Part shown: positions 31,306 to 42,271 of the stretch, one piece after another | Layout: every line of letters begins with the position of its first letter | How positions within the stretch are numbered: the stretch's first letter is position 1 | NCBI GenBank assembly: GCA_025765595.1 | Contig: JAIVFH010000158.1 | Coordinates: 1 to 62,594, forward strand | DNA: 62,594 nucleotides | Source of the DNA: Obelidium mucronatum | Taxonomy: Eukaryota > Chytridiomycota > Chytridiomycetes > Chytridiales > Chytriomycetaceae | Direction of reading: 5' to 3' | The notes under the pieces: model-generated | Database searches by the model: none | The model's input: only the letters and a program-made list of their open reading frames with translations | What the model was told of the DNA's origin: nothing | Position numbers and translations under genes: made by a program

Positions 31306-32163
31306 ATGATATACCTTTGGTTGCTGATGCTCTTTACCCTCTCAGTTGCTGCTTTACCCATCATACCCGATACAACTCCCACGGCTGCTGTCAATGAAAC
31401 GATCCAGCTATGGGATTCTCCATTTCCCAATCCATATCCAGAAGATGGGAGCATGGAAGAACTTACCTCAATCTCCGAAATCGATTCTACTCCAACAACG
31501 AGACCAGACGATATACTCATAGTTTCTGGGGATTCTCCATTTGCCAATCCGTATCCAGAAGATGGGAACACGGACAAAGAAATTCTCTCCATCTCCGAAA
31601 TCAATTCTACTCCAAAAACGAGACCAGAAGATATAATCATACCTGGGGATTCTCCATTTCCCAATCCATATCCAGTAGATGGGAACACGGAAGAAGAAAT
31701 TCTCTCCATCTCCGAAATCGATTCTACTCCAACAACGAGAGTTACGAGACCAGAAGATATAATCATAGTTCCTGGAGATTCTCCTTTCCCGGACCCATAC
31801 CCCGACCAACAAACATTTCCTGTCACTAGTTCTACGGATTCAGAGGCCCCTGTAATTATCGCTGGAGACTCTCCCTTCCCTGTACCTTACCCGGAAGCCA
31901 ACAGTGTTACGGTGGCTCAAACATTTGAAGCTTTGACAGAATCAACAGCCAGCAGTGTCTCGCTTGTAACAAGTACCGAAACGGTTTTGGATACCAGTAG
32001 TGGTGTATTCTCGTCACCCATTTCAACATCAAGCAATCCAACAGAAACTCATACCGCGCAACCGGCTGTACTATCATCTCCTTCACCTCTGGTCATCTCT
32101 CAACAACGTGTCTATGCGCCGACTCAAACATTCTCTCGAAAATGCAGACCTCATTATTATTAA
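31306..32163 (+). CDS. Secreted repeat protein with GDSPFPNPYPEDG units
   Basis: Single exon, 285 aa. Signal peptide MIYLWLLMLFTLSVAALP. Five degenerate repeats of about 38 residues each carry DSPFPNPYPEDG, SISEIDSTPTTRPED and variants. The last 100 residues are Ser/Thr-rich, likely O-glycosylated, and end with a basic stretch and no GPI-type tail. The DNA repeats are visible (GATTCTCCATTTCCCAA recurring). It lies 174 bp downstream of the broken Ala-rich gene on the same strand. No known family; it looks like a wall or secreted matrix protein. Confidence 0.7.
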   Translation: MIYLWLLMLFTLSVAALPIIPDTTPTAAVNETIQLWDSPFPNPYPEDGSMEELTSISEIDSTPTTRPDDILIVSGDSPFANPYPEDGNTDKEILSISEINSTPKTRPEDIIIPGDSPFPNPYPVDGNTEEEILSISEIDSTPTTRVTRPEDIIIVPGDSPFPDPYPDQQTFPVTSSTDSEAPVIIAGDSPFPVPYPEANSVTVAQTFEALTESTASSVSLVTSTETVLDTSSGVFSSPISTSSNPTETHTAQPAVLSSPSPLVISQQRVYAPTQTFSRKCRPHYY

Positions 32164-32247
32164 CAGTATATCAATACAATAAAGTAATCTGTAAACGCAA
32201 CTTCGTCTCAAAGCATAATAATATCTTTCTCGGTTGAATTCAAAAAC

Positions 32248-35200
32248 TCATTCTTTCGAGTTACGCCACATCAAATCCGGATTCTCTGCAAACAAGTCCG
32301 GCAATTCACCAAACAAGGCCTTGAAATCTATACTCAGCGAATCCATCTGTCGCGAAACTGACAGTAAAAAAAAAGTCAACAAGACATACTTTTTCCCGTT
32401 TTAAAAGAAATAAAATAAACACAGGTTGATTACCTTCTTGAAGTGAGACAGACATTCCATACACTCGCATCCATCCATCTGTATTGAAAACAACAGGACT
32501 CAATTCATCGTTTGGGGTGATTGTCTTTAAATGCTCCATTGTGACTTTGATGAATGCATCGAAAAAGCGATGTCGCGCAATAGACGCGTTGGGCATGTCG
32601 TACGGAATTGGCTGCTTTGCAATAATACACGTGGAATACAAGTAAAACAAAAGTCTGTTCAACCGCAAGGTTACCAAAGTGCCGTACAATACAACAACAA
32701 CAACAACAACAACAACAAAAGAAATTCATTTTGGCCTCTCACCGATTCACTTGATTCATTTCCCCTCTCCACGGTTTCACTTGATCACACCCAAAAACAA
32801 ATCTCACATCCGCATCAAACACATTTCTACCAACACACCATCGCGCGTTTCCCAGTTCTTGAAATATCCGCTGCAGTTTCGAAATGAGCGATTCATAGAC
32901 TTCGAGTTGGAAGGGTGCTTGAATACGGGGTTCTACTTTGCAAGTCTCAAGAAGGTGGGCGATGCTGCCGAATTGCGTGTTGATGCTGCGTTGCATATCT
33001 CGCATTTTTGATAGCCGCTGTTCTGAGATTGGTGTAGAAGCGAAGGATGGATTCGTGATCAGTGGCGATGGACTGGTTGACTGCGATTGGTGTTGTTTGC
33101 TGTGATGGTGGTGTGATCCTGGTGGGGTGAAAGCACTGACAATAATTTCCGTGTAATAGGAGGAAAGTGATTTGATGACGGTGGAGAGTTGAATTCTCAA
33201 AAGGTTTCGAGAGAGTCTTGGGAATATGATCACTGTGAGAGCGAGTGAAAAGCTTAACGCGACTGAATTGATTGCAATCTATGAGTTTTGAAGCGTGGTG
33301 TGTTGGAAACCATGAAACTTGGATGAAGGAATAACAAATAACTTACGATTTTATAGAGATAGACTGCAGGTATGTCAATTCCAGGCACGCCTGTCATAGT
33401 ATACATGAACACGACATACTATGGTTCAAAGGTTCAGAAACTGTGGAAAAGTTAAGCGAGAAACTAACATAGTTGTAAGCCAGAAGAGTCAATAACCCCA
33501 ACACGAAATGACGAGTAAACAGCATCATGTACATAAACGGTAATCCAAACAACATTCCTGAAAACACACGAAATAAATCATTCAATTAATAACATCGCGT
33601 AAAATGCTTTCATGCGACAGACCAACTCCGACTATTCCAAACGATCCAGTTGGACCAAAGATTGTGACTGCAACAAACCCTGCGAGAGCGCCCATAGAAG
33701 TGGATCCGATTTGTATCGGAAGGGCAATATAAGTCTGTCCAACTTTGGTGGAAGTAAATTTTAAGGAAAGGCCGAAAAAAAGAGAGACGGAAAATACAGT
33801 TATTTACGTGATGGCGTCAACGCAATCAGAAATGTCACCAAAGTAGCTCCAAGATACCAAGAGTTAAAAACATCTCTGTATGACGGAAACGCGTTGAGAT
33901 ATATAAGGAAATGGTCATTCGTTATGTCACTCACAATTCTGCCACGAGAATGGAATGCAAACACAACAGTGCCAACCCGCATTTGAAGCCATATATTGAC
34001 TCATTCGATAGCAGAAAATTTTTCATTGAGTAGGCTAAAGAACGCCAGGGGTTTGATGTATTCTCGTTTTTCTTTTCCACTTCGTGCGGTAAGGAGTCCA
34101 CAGAGACCCGAAGAGCAAAAGTAGATGGAGACCAAGTTTGCGGAACAAACAAGTGCTTGGCGATAATTGAAGGGAGGAAGTGTCGATAATTAAATTGGAA
34201 TGCCCGTGTTCGATTCATTCCTGTTAGAGCCCAGTGAAAGTTGAGCGCCTCTTCAACAAGCTGATTCCAGGTCAAAAGGGATATAAATACAAACAGAATC
34301 CAAAAAAAATCGGTTCATACCTCTGATATGCCCAATATCAAGAAATTGGAGTGCAATACTTTATCCCATTTCTCCCTGATTACTCTTTCTTCTAAATTCG
34401 GCTCAACGGCTTTTCCAGGCAAAAAAGATCTGACCAGCAAATTTGGTCGCGCTCTTTTAAATTCTTCCAAAGTCCGTTGGACGTCTATTCGAACATGGTC
34501 AGTTCTTGCTGAAGTCGCGCTGTCGGTCAGACGTGTTTTGACTTCTCCCAGCAATTTCGCTGTATGCGCTGAAAGAATTTCGAGATTCGGTTTCATTGGT
34601 ACACTAAACTCGGTCAAGAATTCTTGACTGGAGATTGTGGCGATTGTTGAAGGATCTTGAAGTGCTGTTTGAATCGACAGGATAATACAGGCAAGGTTAC
34701 TAACTCGAGAGAACAGATCCAGGTATTCCAGCATGGAAAAACGAGAGTATGATATTTCCGCATCAGCATTGTCTAGAGTTTGCGAAATGGCGAGAAGACC
34801 CGCCCGGAGCGACTGGGCTTCAATACTCCGCTGGATATTGGCAGTTTTATGAAGATCATGAGATGATTCCGATCCAGTTAGCGATAAAACAATTTCCGAT
34901 GAGAGGTTGTTGATTGTCTCCATGGCTTCGGCGAGCTGCTTTTGAAGTTTCCTTTCCGCAAAATCAGGCCAAATCAAAACATTCACCGCCAAACAAATGA
35001 CGATCCCGATGAGGTAGGAGTTGATGGTATGTATCAGAAAGTTGTAGTCGAATGGAGAGCCGTTCGATGTGTTGGGGCCATATGCATTCAGGATACTTTG
35101 AATTCCAGTGAAAACGAAAACAGGTCCACACAACGAAAAGGCTAGTGGTGCTCGTGAGTTCCCGAAAATAATTTAAAAAATATACCAACCAAAGAATCTT

Positions 35201-35515
35201 CCAGGGTTAATAGCTCGAGGAATAGAAAACCAGTACGTGGATAGAAACAGAATGACACCCATTTCAACAGTAGTTGAAGCCAGCAACGAGGTTCACAATC
35301 GCCCACAAAGCAGAATGAAATCCCAACCTGAGAGAAGCAAAAGTAACAGAAAGATCGAGGAATTGTCCCCACTGTCTTTGCGCTGTGTATTTCGATGAGT
35401 TGTTGTGGGAACTCAAGAGGCAAACTTACGGAGTCAGGATGACTGGAACCAGAAGAACATTTGCTAAAACACGTGGCTGCATATTCCACAGTGACGGAAG
35501 CTGATGAAAAGACAT
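32248..35515 (-). CDS. FUSC/ArAE-family membrane transporter (fusaric acid resistance/Bre4 type)
   Basis: Eleven exons with well-resolved junctions: 35430-35515, 35190-35327, 34321-35141, 33935-34260, 33808-33875, 33623-33742, 33469-33557, 33347-33418, 32743-33278, 32434-32654 and 32248-32357; about 861 aa. There are two bundles of membrane helices (LANVLLVPVILTP..ALWAIVNLV, FLSTYWFSIPRAINPGRFF, TINSYLIGIVICLAVNVLIW; then FNSWYLGATLVTFLIALTPSLGQTYIALP, FGIVGVG..LFGLPFMYMMLF, SVALSFSLALTVIIF). A long soluble region lies between them and a cytosolic tail at the end. This is the layout of fungal ArAE/FUSC exporters of organic anions. In exon 2 near 35282 one extra base shifts the frame between IVNLVA and STTVEMGVIL; no AG is available for an intron, so this is an indel or an assembly error. 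Confidence 0.8.
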
Positions 35516-35895
35516 AGCAGTAGCAAAGGAAGTACTTGGTTTGTGTTTAGGGTCGAGGTTTGTGTGGCACCACTCATTAACATACTCCAATCATTCCTTT
35601 GATCAAGTCCTTCATCTTTCTCGAATTAAGCGCTTGCCACATGATCTTCCATGGGGTTTCTGCATCATTCATGTACTGATGACTGGTTGGTTTTATAACG
35701 AGTTTTGTAAATCCCACTTTGAATGGATAACCATGAAAAAACTCGCTGACTGCCTTTCAAAACTGAAAGGTAAAGAAGGGCCCGCAATTATTCTAAGCTA
35801 ACATCTCTCCATTGTAGTCTTTTAATCATCATTTATGAGGCGATTTTAACGAAAGACAATCAAATATACATCTATGAAGCCCATAATATAGCAGT
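35516..35895. other. Intergenic, no gene seen
   Basis: About 380 bp between the start of the FUSC-type gene and the 3' end of the sulfite oxidase gene, both minus strand. It should contain the FUSC promoter. The short plus-strand frame (35541-35801) has no recognisable features. Confidence 0.4.
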
Positions 35896-37784
35896 TCAAG
35901 CAGCTGGTTCCGAATTCTTTTTGACTGCTTCTGCTTTGACTCGGTGCCAGGCGCTAACCAATACCCCACGCACATTATATGTGCTGTCAAAGCTTTGTGG
36001 CTGTTCATTATATGAAGTATCCACAGCTTTGACAACAATCTCTACGGGAACTTTGTTTCTATCCACATTCACAGGAACTTCGGCTTCCCAATGAGTCCAT
36101 GCCCATTCTCGACCAGGTGGCTGATTAGGCTTGGTAAGCTTTGCATCGGTCCACGTTTTGCCGCCATCAATCGATACATCTACTCGAACTATTCCTCGAC
36201 CGCCACCGGACCACGCATAGCCTTTGATGCCGGCAACTTTCCCATCCACAATATCAACAGAATCGTTTTGCTGTGGAACAGTAACACAAGACTGCACTGG
36301 AAGCTCTTGAATACTTTGAGAAGTTGTGTAATCACTTTGCTCCAAAGTTTTAGAAGGACCAAATCCTTTGTAGTCCCGTTGCTGCCAATGCGCGTCGCTC
36401 TCATCCTCCGACAAGGTGATTTTCGTAACCCATTTCACACTTCTCGCGGCAACGTGTCCAGGTACAAGAGCGCGCAATGGCCATCCATGATCTTTCGGCA
36501 ATGTCTCGCCATTCATTGCAAACGTCAGAATACAATCCCCTTTTGGATCCAGTGCTTTATCCACTGGAATTGAAGCTCCATATCCTTCAGCTCCATGAAA
36601 CTGACAGTGATTGATTTTGGCTTCGTATTCAGCAGGGATGGAGCCGATCGTTTCTTTCAAGAGGGTGGCGAGTGGGACACCTGTCCATACGGCATTTGAA
36701 ATTGCACCTTGCGTCCACTGGAGACCCTTGACGGGCTTCACCTCGTGCATTTCGCGTCTACGATTTCCAGCGCATTGAAGAGTTGTCATTACATCAACGT
36801 GCGGGAACTTTGACTTGATGTCGTCCAACGTCAAGATGATTGGGTCTTTCACCCAGGGAGCATCGATTTCAAGGGTGTACTCAGAGAGATCCATTTCTGG
36901 AACTGGGAGGTGGTTCCGCACTTTAGAAAAAGAAAAGTCGAACAGTTAAGAATTGGTGGAGGAGACACAGTACTCAACACACCGAAAAACAGATTATTTG
37001 GCGTCACAAAAGAGTCAGTTAAAAGATATGGAGGTGTCTCTGCATTACATGGCCGCTCAGAACGCGTTATAAGCTGTGGGTCTCGCACTGGGTCATTGTG
37101 AAACAGGCGTTCAAGTGCCTGCGTGATTGCTGTGGTATCGTCACGCTCTGAATTAAAAGTAGGGTCTTGGTCAGCAGGCATCAGGTTTCCGATGCGATAT
37201 GTTTCAAGAAGTTCGCGGGTTTCCTCTGATTGATGAATAGCAAAGATTGCCCAAAAAGCGTCGATTGAATGGCCTGCAGCCAGAAGGATTCGTTCACCAC
37301 TAAAAAATCGATTCATTCATGTCAACTGAATAGAAGCGAGATGGAGGATGGTTTTGCATTACCCAGGATGGATATCAACAAACTCTGTGATATCATAGAC
37401 ACCATCACCAGAAGTCACCCAAATCCCGGTTTCTTTTGAAGTGTGTTTCCGCACATCTCCTCGTGTGAATAGGTGATCGCCAAAGTCTCTTTTTGGAACA
37501 GGAACCTCTTTTCTTTTTCGGGTGAGGGCAAACAACACAATTGAGCCACCAATAAATAGTCCAATCATGACCTTTGATCTGTATAGCGGCTTTCGAGCAG
37601 GAGGAGGGAAAGGACGTAATGGACTGGCGCTGGATGTGAAGGGTCTATGGAAGTTTAACTTGACAGGCGCTGGCCTAGCAGACTGGACTCCAATAGACAC
37701 ATTGGGCCTAGCGAGTATTGATACTCCTAAGAAGTGCTTAGGACTAGAGCGTCGAAGTGATCCCCGAGCGATTGCTGTCAACAT
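35896..37784 (-). CDS. SUOX: Sulfite oxidase with cytochrome b5 domain
   Basis: Three exons, 37363-37784, 36983-37299 and 35896-36920, give 587 aa. The N-terminus looks like a mitochondrial presequence (Arg/Ser-rich, no acidic residues) followed by one hydrophobic segment ([17 protein letters not shown]). A cytochrome b5 domain follows; splicing completes its haem motif [11 protein letters not shown], and GHSID supplies the second ligand region. The molybdopterin domain starts with [11 protein letters not shown] and has [12 protein letters not shown], where Cys is the Mo ligand, and [21 protein letters not shown]. The C-terminal dimerisation domain has [23 protein letters not shown]. It oxidises sulfite to sulfate, passing electrons to cytochrome c in the mitochondrial intermembrane space. 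All domains and the length are standard. Confidence 0.92.
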
Positions 37785-38012
37785 TGTAAGAGGTTTTTGT
37801 TGGCGTGAGAGACCCGTGCAAGTTAATTTCGAAGAAAATCAATCAGTTGATTTCACACGTTGGAAAAGGTCACATGATAAAATGGCTCCGGTTTATTCCG
37901 GTTTATTCATCTATTAAGGTATTCAAAGCACAGAAAGACAAGCATGGAATGAGTTACACCTCCCTCAGACTCAGAGGTACCTTCACGGCAAACAGAAATC
38001 TTTGATATCCAT

Positions 38013-39372
38013 TCACTTGATGTTATTTTGCAGATGTTGATTCGCTTTTTCGACGTCGGGGTGAATCATTCGATACATTAATTGCCGCTTCAATGGCGAA
38101 AGTCTCTCAATGGGTCCAAACGCAGCCAAATGCATCTAGGTATTTCTTGTATCGCATATCACTTATTCTAGATTCTAACCACGGAATTGAAGAAAAGGTC
38201 ATGACATAGTAGATGATTCCAATAGACCAGACATCGACAAGAGCCGGATCATACGGTTTCAAGAGATAGACTTCTGGAGCCATATATGGACCAGAACCAC
38301 ATTGGCCAATGCACTTTGTTGACTTGGTTTCTAATGGCAAGTGAAACACAGTGCTCACACCAAAGTCGGATTTTGAGTATGCGACAAGATTTATCCAGGA
38401 GAATATTCTTCGCGATGGGCGACACCAACAGCATGGAGATAAGCAACACCAGCCACAATTTGCTTGAAGAAACTGCCGGAATAAAAACATTAACCACACG
38501 ATTTGTTTATGACTCATACCAGTCTATCAATGTCTGGTCATGAAGTGATCCCCCTTGGATCTTTGAAAACAAGTCCCCGCCCTCTGAATACTCCATCACA
38601 GCGCACCACTTTTTACGATCATCTTGTATCAAATCAACAGTACGAACAATGTTTTCGTGCATAAGAGAGCTACTAATATTGAATTCCGACGTCAGTTTCT
38701 TGATGTAACTTTTCTGGTCTTCGTTTTTCTTTTTCGAATTGAATTCCTTAATTGCGTATTTTTTGTTGTCGCCAGACATTGATATGCAAAGCCGAACAAT
38801 GGCCGTTGTACCGCGTCCCAATTCCGTTTTCGAAGCAGCTCCGTATTTTTCGGTGAGAGAATATTCTGATTTGAATCGAGAACTTGAGCTAATCAAACGA
38901 GTGCTGCTGTCTGGAGTGCAAGAGCCGCGCTGATTTATCGGCGATAGTTGTTTGGGCGTGGGCAACGGAGGATGTTCTGAAGAAGAACGCGCTGCATTTG
39001 GAGCTTTGAGAATGTTTCTAAAGATATCAGTTGAAGAAGAAGATTCAGCATTGCTTCCACTGTCTGCGCTTCGGCTTTGTGACGTTTTGGCGGCAAATGT
39101 GCTTTTCAAGAAGCTGAAGGACATTTTCGCCCGTGGTCCCTCTGTATCGCTATCGGACTCAGAATCCACTTTACTGACACTTTTCTGCTTTCGAAAGAGG
39201 CCATTGAAGAAGATGTTGTCAAACGAGGCAGTGAACTCTCAGAATCGCCACCACTAACCCCACCAGTGTCAGAATCCGATCCGTATTCGGAGTCCGAGTT
39301 GTAGCAACGGCTGCGGCCAAAGAAGTAACCGGCTCTAGAGTCTAAAATCTCGTTTTCGAATGTGGAGGCCAT
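38013..39372 (-). pseudogene. NPR/HAL-type Ser/Thr protein kinase, broken
   Basis: Ser-rich N-terminus (MASTFENEILDSRAG..), then a kinase domain with ELGRGTTAIVRLC, YAIKEF (Lys), MHENIVRTVDLI, MEYSEGGDLFSKI, an intron near 38479-38526 (GTATGA...CGGCAG), QIVAGVAYLHAVGVAH, SDFGVSTVFHLP and GSGPYMAPEV..VDVWSIGIIYYVM. Overall it resembles fungal NPR1/HAL4/5 kinases of transporter control. The frame is broken at several places: near 39185 in the Ser-rich part; at 38408-38415, where about 11 nt of the HRDxKxxN catalytic loop are missing; two bases before the DFG-like SDFG (about 38368); and near 38133 before the last about 40 residues. The loss of the catalytic loop argues for a dead gene rather than simple base-calling errors. 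Confidence 0.7.
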
Positions 39373-39536
39373 GGTGTGGATTTTTTGATACTTTTCTTCG
39401 AGGCTGAAGAAGAGGCTTTTTTATTTTCCTGCTGAAGGCTGTGGGGGCGGATAGCTCAGCCGCCAGGATTCCCGCCTTTTAAAGAACTCATTGCGAAAGT
39501 CACACCAGTAATAAACCATCCCGAATAGACTCACCA

Positions 39537-40277
39537 ATGAACAGTATCATAACATCAATTTGGGCAGCTCCCAAGAACAGAATCAATATCCAGGCGTTTC
39601 ACGACAGGTGAGAGCAAAACACACATCTATAACAGTGCTGAGTCAAACTCTTTCGAACACAAAGAACCGATGCTGGAGACCATCTTGCCAATCTTTTATT
39701 GGCATCAAAGATTCCAACGGGAGAATACTCCCCAATCGTCGTTGCCACATCCGGTGGAGGCGTTCTTGTCGCGGCGCCAGTGGCAAAAGCTTTCAACGTT
39801 CCCTTGAATATGCTGGACATACATCATGGCACAAAATACTGGGGACAATCTTCGGCGCTTGATGTCAAGGAACGAACTGTTTTCTTGGTTGATGGTATTT
39901 TCGTTGTTTCAAGAAAACGCGTTTATTTACTTTATGCACTGTTATTGTGTCATCAGATGGAATTACGACGGGCAGTACTATGAGGACCGCAATTCAAATC
40001 ATTAAGAGTATGGGTCCAGCATATCTTGTGGTAGCCGCCCCTGTGGGTATTCCAAGCAGCTGTGACAACATCGCGAAATTGGTTAACTTGCTCTTTGTTC
40101 CCGTGCAACCTCAAAAAGGGCGGGATGTTGCCTTATGGTAATGGTTGCTTTTCCATTTTCATGAGTTAATAATCCCGCTCCACCTACCCAAATAGGTACG
40201 ATGATTTTCCTCGCATTGACAAAAACGAAGTTAAATCTGTGCTGGAAAAGACGCAGGTTTATGGGGCTAAGATATGA
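39537..40277 (+). CDS. Phosphoribosyltransferase-domain protein, bacterial COG1926 type
   Basis: Four exons, 39537-39607, 39665-39894, 39957-40137 and 40196-40277, with introns of 57-62 nt and consistent phases, give 187 aa. The type I PRTase fold is marked by VVATSGGGVLVAAPVAKAFNVPL at the N-terminal side and the PRPP loop VFLVDDGITTGSTMRTAI, completed by splicing. VVAAPVG and FVPVQPQKGRDVALWYDDFP follow. The arrangement FHDR.DAGDHLA...GGGV matches small bacterial phosphoribosyltransferases of unknown substrate rather than the classical purine or pyrimidine enzymes. Introns show it is a settled nuclear gene. Bacterial ancestry is possible but needs a phylogeny. Confidence 0.8.
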
Positions 40278-40316
40278 TATAAACGCAAAAATAGTGTTTC
40301 TTGAATCATTTTATTA

Positions 40317-40628
40317 TTACATTATTGTCTTGTTTACTTTTTTCTTACTATGATGAGAATGTAGTTTGAACGCGAATATGCGAAGATGTTTGGACGTATA
40401 AACTTGTGTTCCTGAAGTTCGTTTGTTACGCTCCAATCGCCCATTTTGCGGACTAAAGTCTTCGTAGTCATATAAATCTCCAGCTTCATATTCTGAGAAG
40501 TAATCTGGTTCGTACATGGCATCAAAATACTCTTCGTAATATTGGGCGCCCAGGATGACCATTTCTGTGGCACTTGCTTCGCATATGACTTTAGAAGGAT
40601 CTTGTGACATGCTAGGAATAGGACTCAT
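40317..40628 (-). CDS. Small protein with YxxEDFSPQxGRLERNKRT motif (paralogue 1)
   Basis: Single exon, 103 aa. Acidic and Tyr-rich in the first half (YYEEYFDAMYEPDYFSEYEAGD), then a basic conserved block DFSPQNGRLERNKRTSGTQVY, and a Lys-rich end. No signal peptide or membrane segment. The conserved block recurs in the neighbour at 40876-41118, with similar sequence also upstream of each gene, so this is a tandem duplication. Function unknown. Confidence 0.55.
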   Translation of the reverse strand: MSPIPSMSQDPSKVICEASATEMVILGAQYYEEYFDAMYEPDYFSEYEAGDLYDYEDFSPQNGRLERNKRTSGTQVYTSKHLRIFAFKLHSHHSKKKVNKTIM

Positions 40629-40875
40629 TTATCTAAATGCTTTGCATAAATCGGTGCTTATGTGGGTCGTTTCAAGCTTTATATCATTCACCATTGAGCG
40701 GCCTTTGTGAAGTAACTTTGCCACAGAGAAGTCCCTCGTTAGGTGAATGACTAATTCCAAACGGCGCAACTGTTTCCTTCAGCTCAATAATAGGCTTTTC
40801 GTCAGCTGTTTGGGTAAAGCTGGTAATATCCTTTAATTTCTTCTCAGCAAGTATGTCAACACATAGATATTTCAA

Positions 40876-41118
40876 TTATCGTTTTTTTATTTTTTCTTGT
40901 TTTGCGGTTTGAATACGAATATGTTTAGAGTTGTAAACTTGTGTCCCCAAAGTTCGCTTGTTGCGCTCCAATCGACCTTGTTGTGGACTAAAGTCTTCGT
41001 GATCATATGCATCGTACATTTCATCAAAGTATTCATCATAGTCGTTGGTATTTGAAGGTTCTTGAACTTTGGTAACAGCCGAAGTTTGAAAGAGCACTTG
41101 ATCTTTGAAGGAACTCAT
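40876..41118 (-). CDS. Small protein with YxxEDFSPQxGRLERNKRT motif (paralogue 2)
   Basis: Single exon, 80 aa, starting at the Met of MSSFKDQVLF. Same architecture as paralogue 1: acidic Tyr-rich part (DYDEYFDEMYDAYDHE), then DFSPQQGRLERNKRTLGTQVY and a basic tail. About 60% of aligned residues agree by eye over the conserved half. Conservation of the basic block between two otherwise diverging genes suggests selection, possibly for nucleic-acid or partner binding; that is inference. Confidence 0.55.
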   Translation of the reverse strand: MSSFKDQVLFQTSAVTKVQEPSNTNDYDEYFDEMYDAYDHEDFSPQQGRLERNKRTLGTQVYNSKHIRIQTAKQEKIKKR

Positions 41119-41418
41119 TGGCAGAATCAGATAAACGGTATTGGTTTTGATATTAAATGTTAAGGGCAAAAGGGGAGCTCTTATAAATGTTGGGGGCTTG
41201 TGCAAAGTGACTTCGCCACACACTGCCACAAAAAAGTTCGAAGTATAAAATTAAATGAGGGTTTAATATTATTATAAAGGAATAAAGGAGGAAATATTTC
41301 AACATTCTATTTATTGAACGGTGCATTTTGAAATGTCTGTTCACGGTATATGATATCATCACCTCGTGCGATTTCAAGAACAAACACGCAATCCCCCTTT
41401 AAAACATTACCGAACAAA

Positions 41419-42052
41419 ATGACCGCGTCAAAGCTCTCTGAAGCTATTATCCAGCGTCGATCGCATCGTTTGATAACAAACAAATCACCCTTGTCAACAG
41501 CTGAAATTGAGGACTTGATTCGATTTTCACTCACTCATTCCCCATCGTCATCAAACTCACAATCTTCCCGTGCAATCCTCCTTACTGAAGAAGCACAGTC
41601 TTGGTTTTGGCAAATAGCGATTTCGAATGCACGGAAAGTTCAAACTGGAGATCATGTGAGTTTTCGTGTTGACACCCTTTTTTCAACTTGAAATCAACCA
41701 AAACACGCAGTTATCCGCGACCGTGAAAAGATTCCAAGGATTTCAGAACGGATACGGAACTGTACTCATATACGAAGACTATTCCGTGGCTCCTTCAATG
41801 GCGGAGGAATATAGAAATCACTCGAATGCAATGCTTCAGTTTGTCATCTGGACGGCTCTTGCCGATGCAGGGCTGGGAGCCTCGTTGCAACACGTTCAAG
41901 CTTTTGCAGAGAAGGAAACTGGTGAAAAGTACAATTTGCCGTCTTCGTGGAAGTTGATTGCTCAATTGCCGTTTGGGGCTGTGGATTCCTCGGTACTTCT
42001 ACCAGAAAAAACGCGTGTTCCAATCGAACAGAGGTTTTTGTCCTTTGTTTGA
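41419..42052 (+). CDS. Nitroreductase-family oxidoreductase
   Basis: Exons 41419-41655 and 41711-42052 around a 55-nt intron (GTGAGT...ACGCAG) give 192 aa. The N-terminal IIQRRSHRLITNKSPLS is the typical FMN-binding Arg-Arg-Ser start. HSPSSSNSQSSRAILL follows where the family has a conserved SPSSxNxQSW. GTVLIYEDYS, NHSNAMLQFVIWTALADAGLGASLQHV and WKLIAQLPFG match fungal HBN1-type nitroreductases. Such enzymes use NAD(P)H and FMN to reduce nitro compounds or quinones and are linked to oxidative-stress responses. The start codon ATG is followed directly by the conserved region, as in relatives. Confidence 0.85.
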
Positions 42053-42271
42053 GTTGTGGTATACTATTTTTCTCTATTTTGAATAATAAATAAATGGCCG
42101 ACTCAACCCCTCACCAAAAAGTTACGGCCTCTCAGTGAAATGATTTCTGCTTATAAGTGGTTGTTGGAAGGGAAGATGTGAAATGCCAGCACAAGACCCT
42201 ATCGATTGAAGAAATTACGGACGTGTTCATACAGATTAGGAACGAATATATAGACCAGAACGGGCTTTGAT

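Noticed and set aside
39440..39475. tRNA-like start (GGCGGATAGCTCAG)
   Set aside because: Only about 14 bases match a tRNA 5' half. No anticodon arm or T-arm follows.
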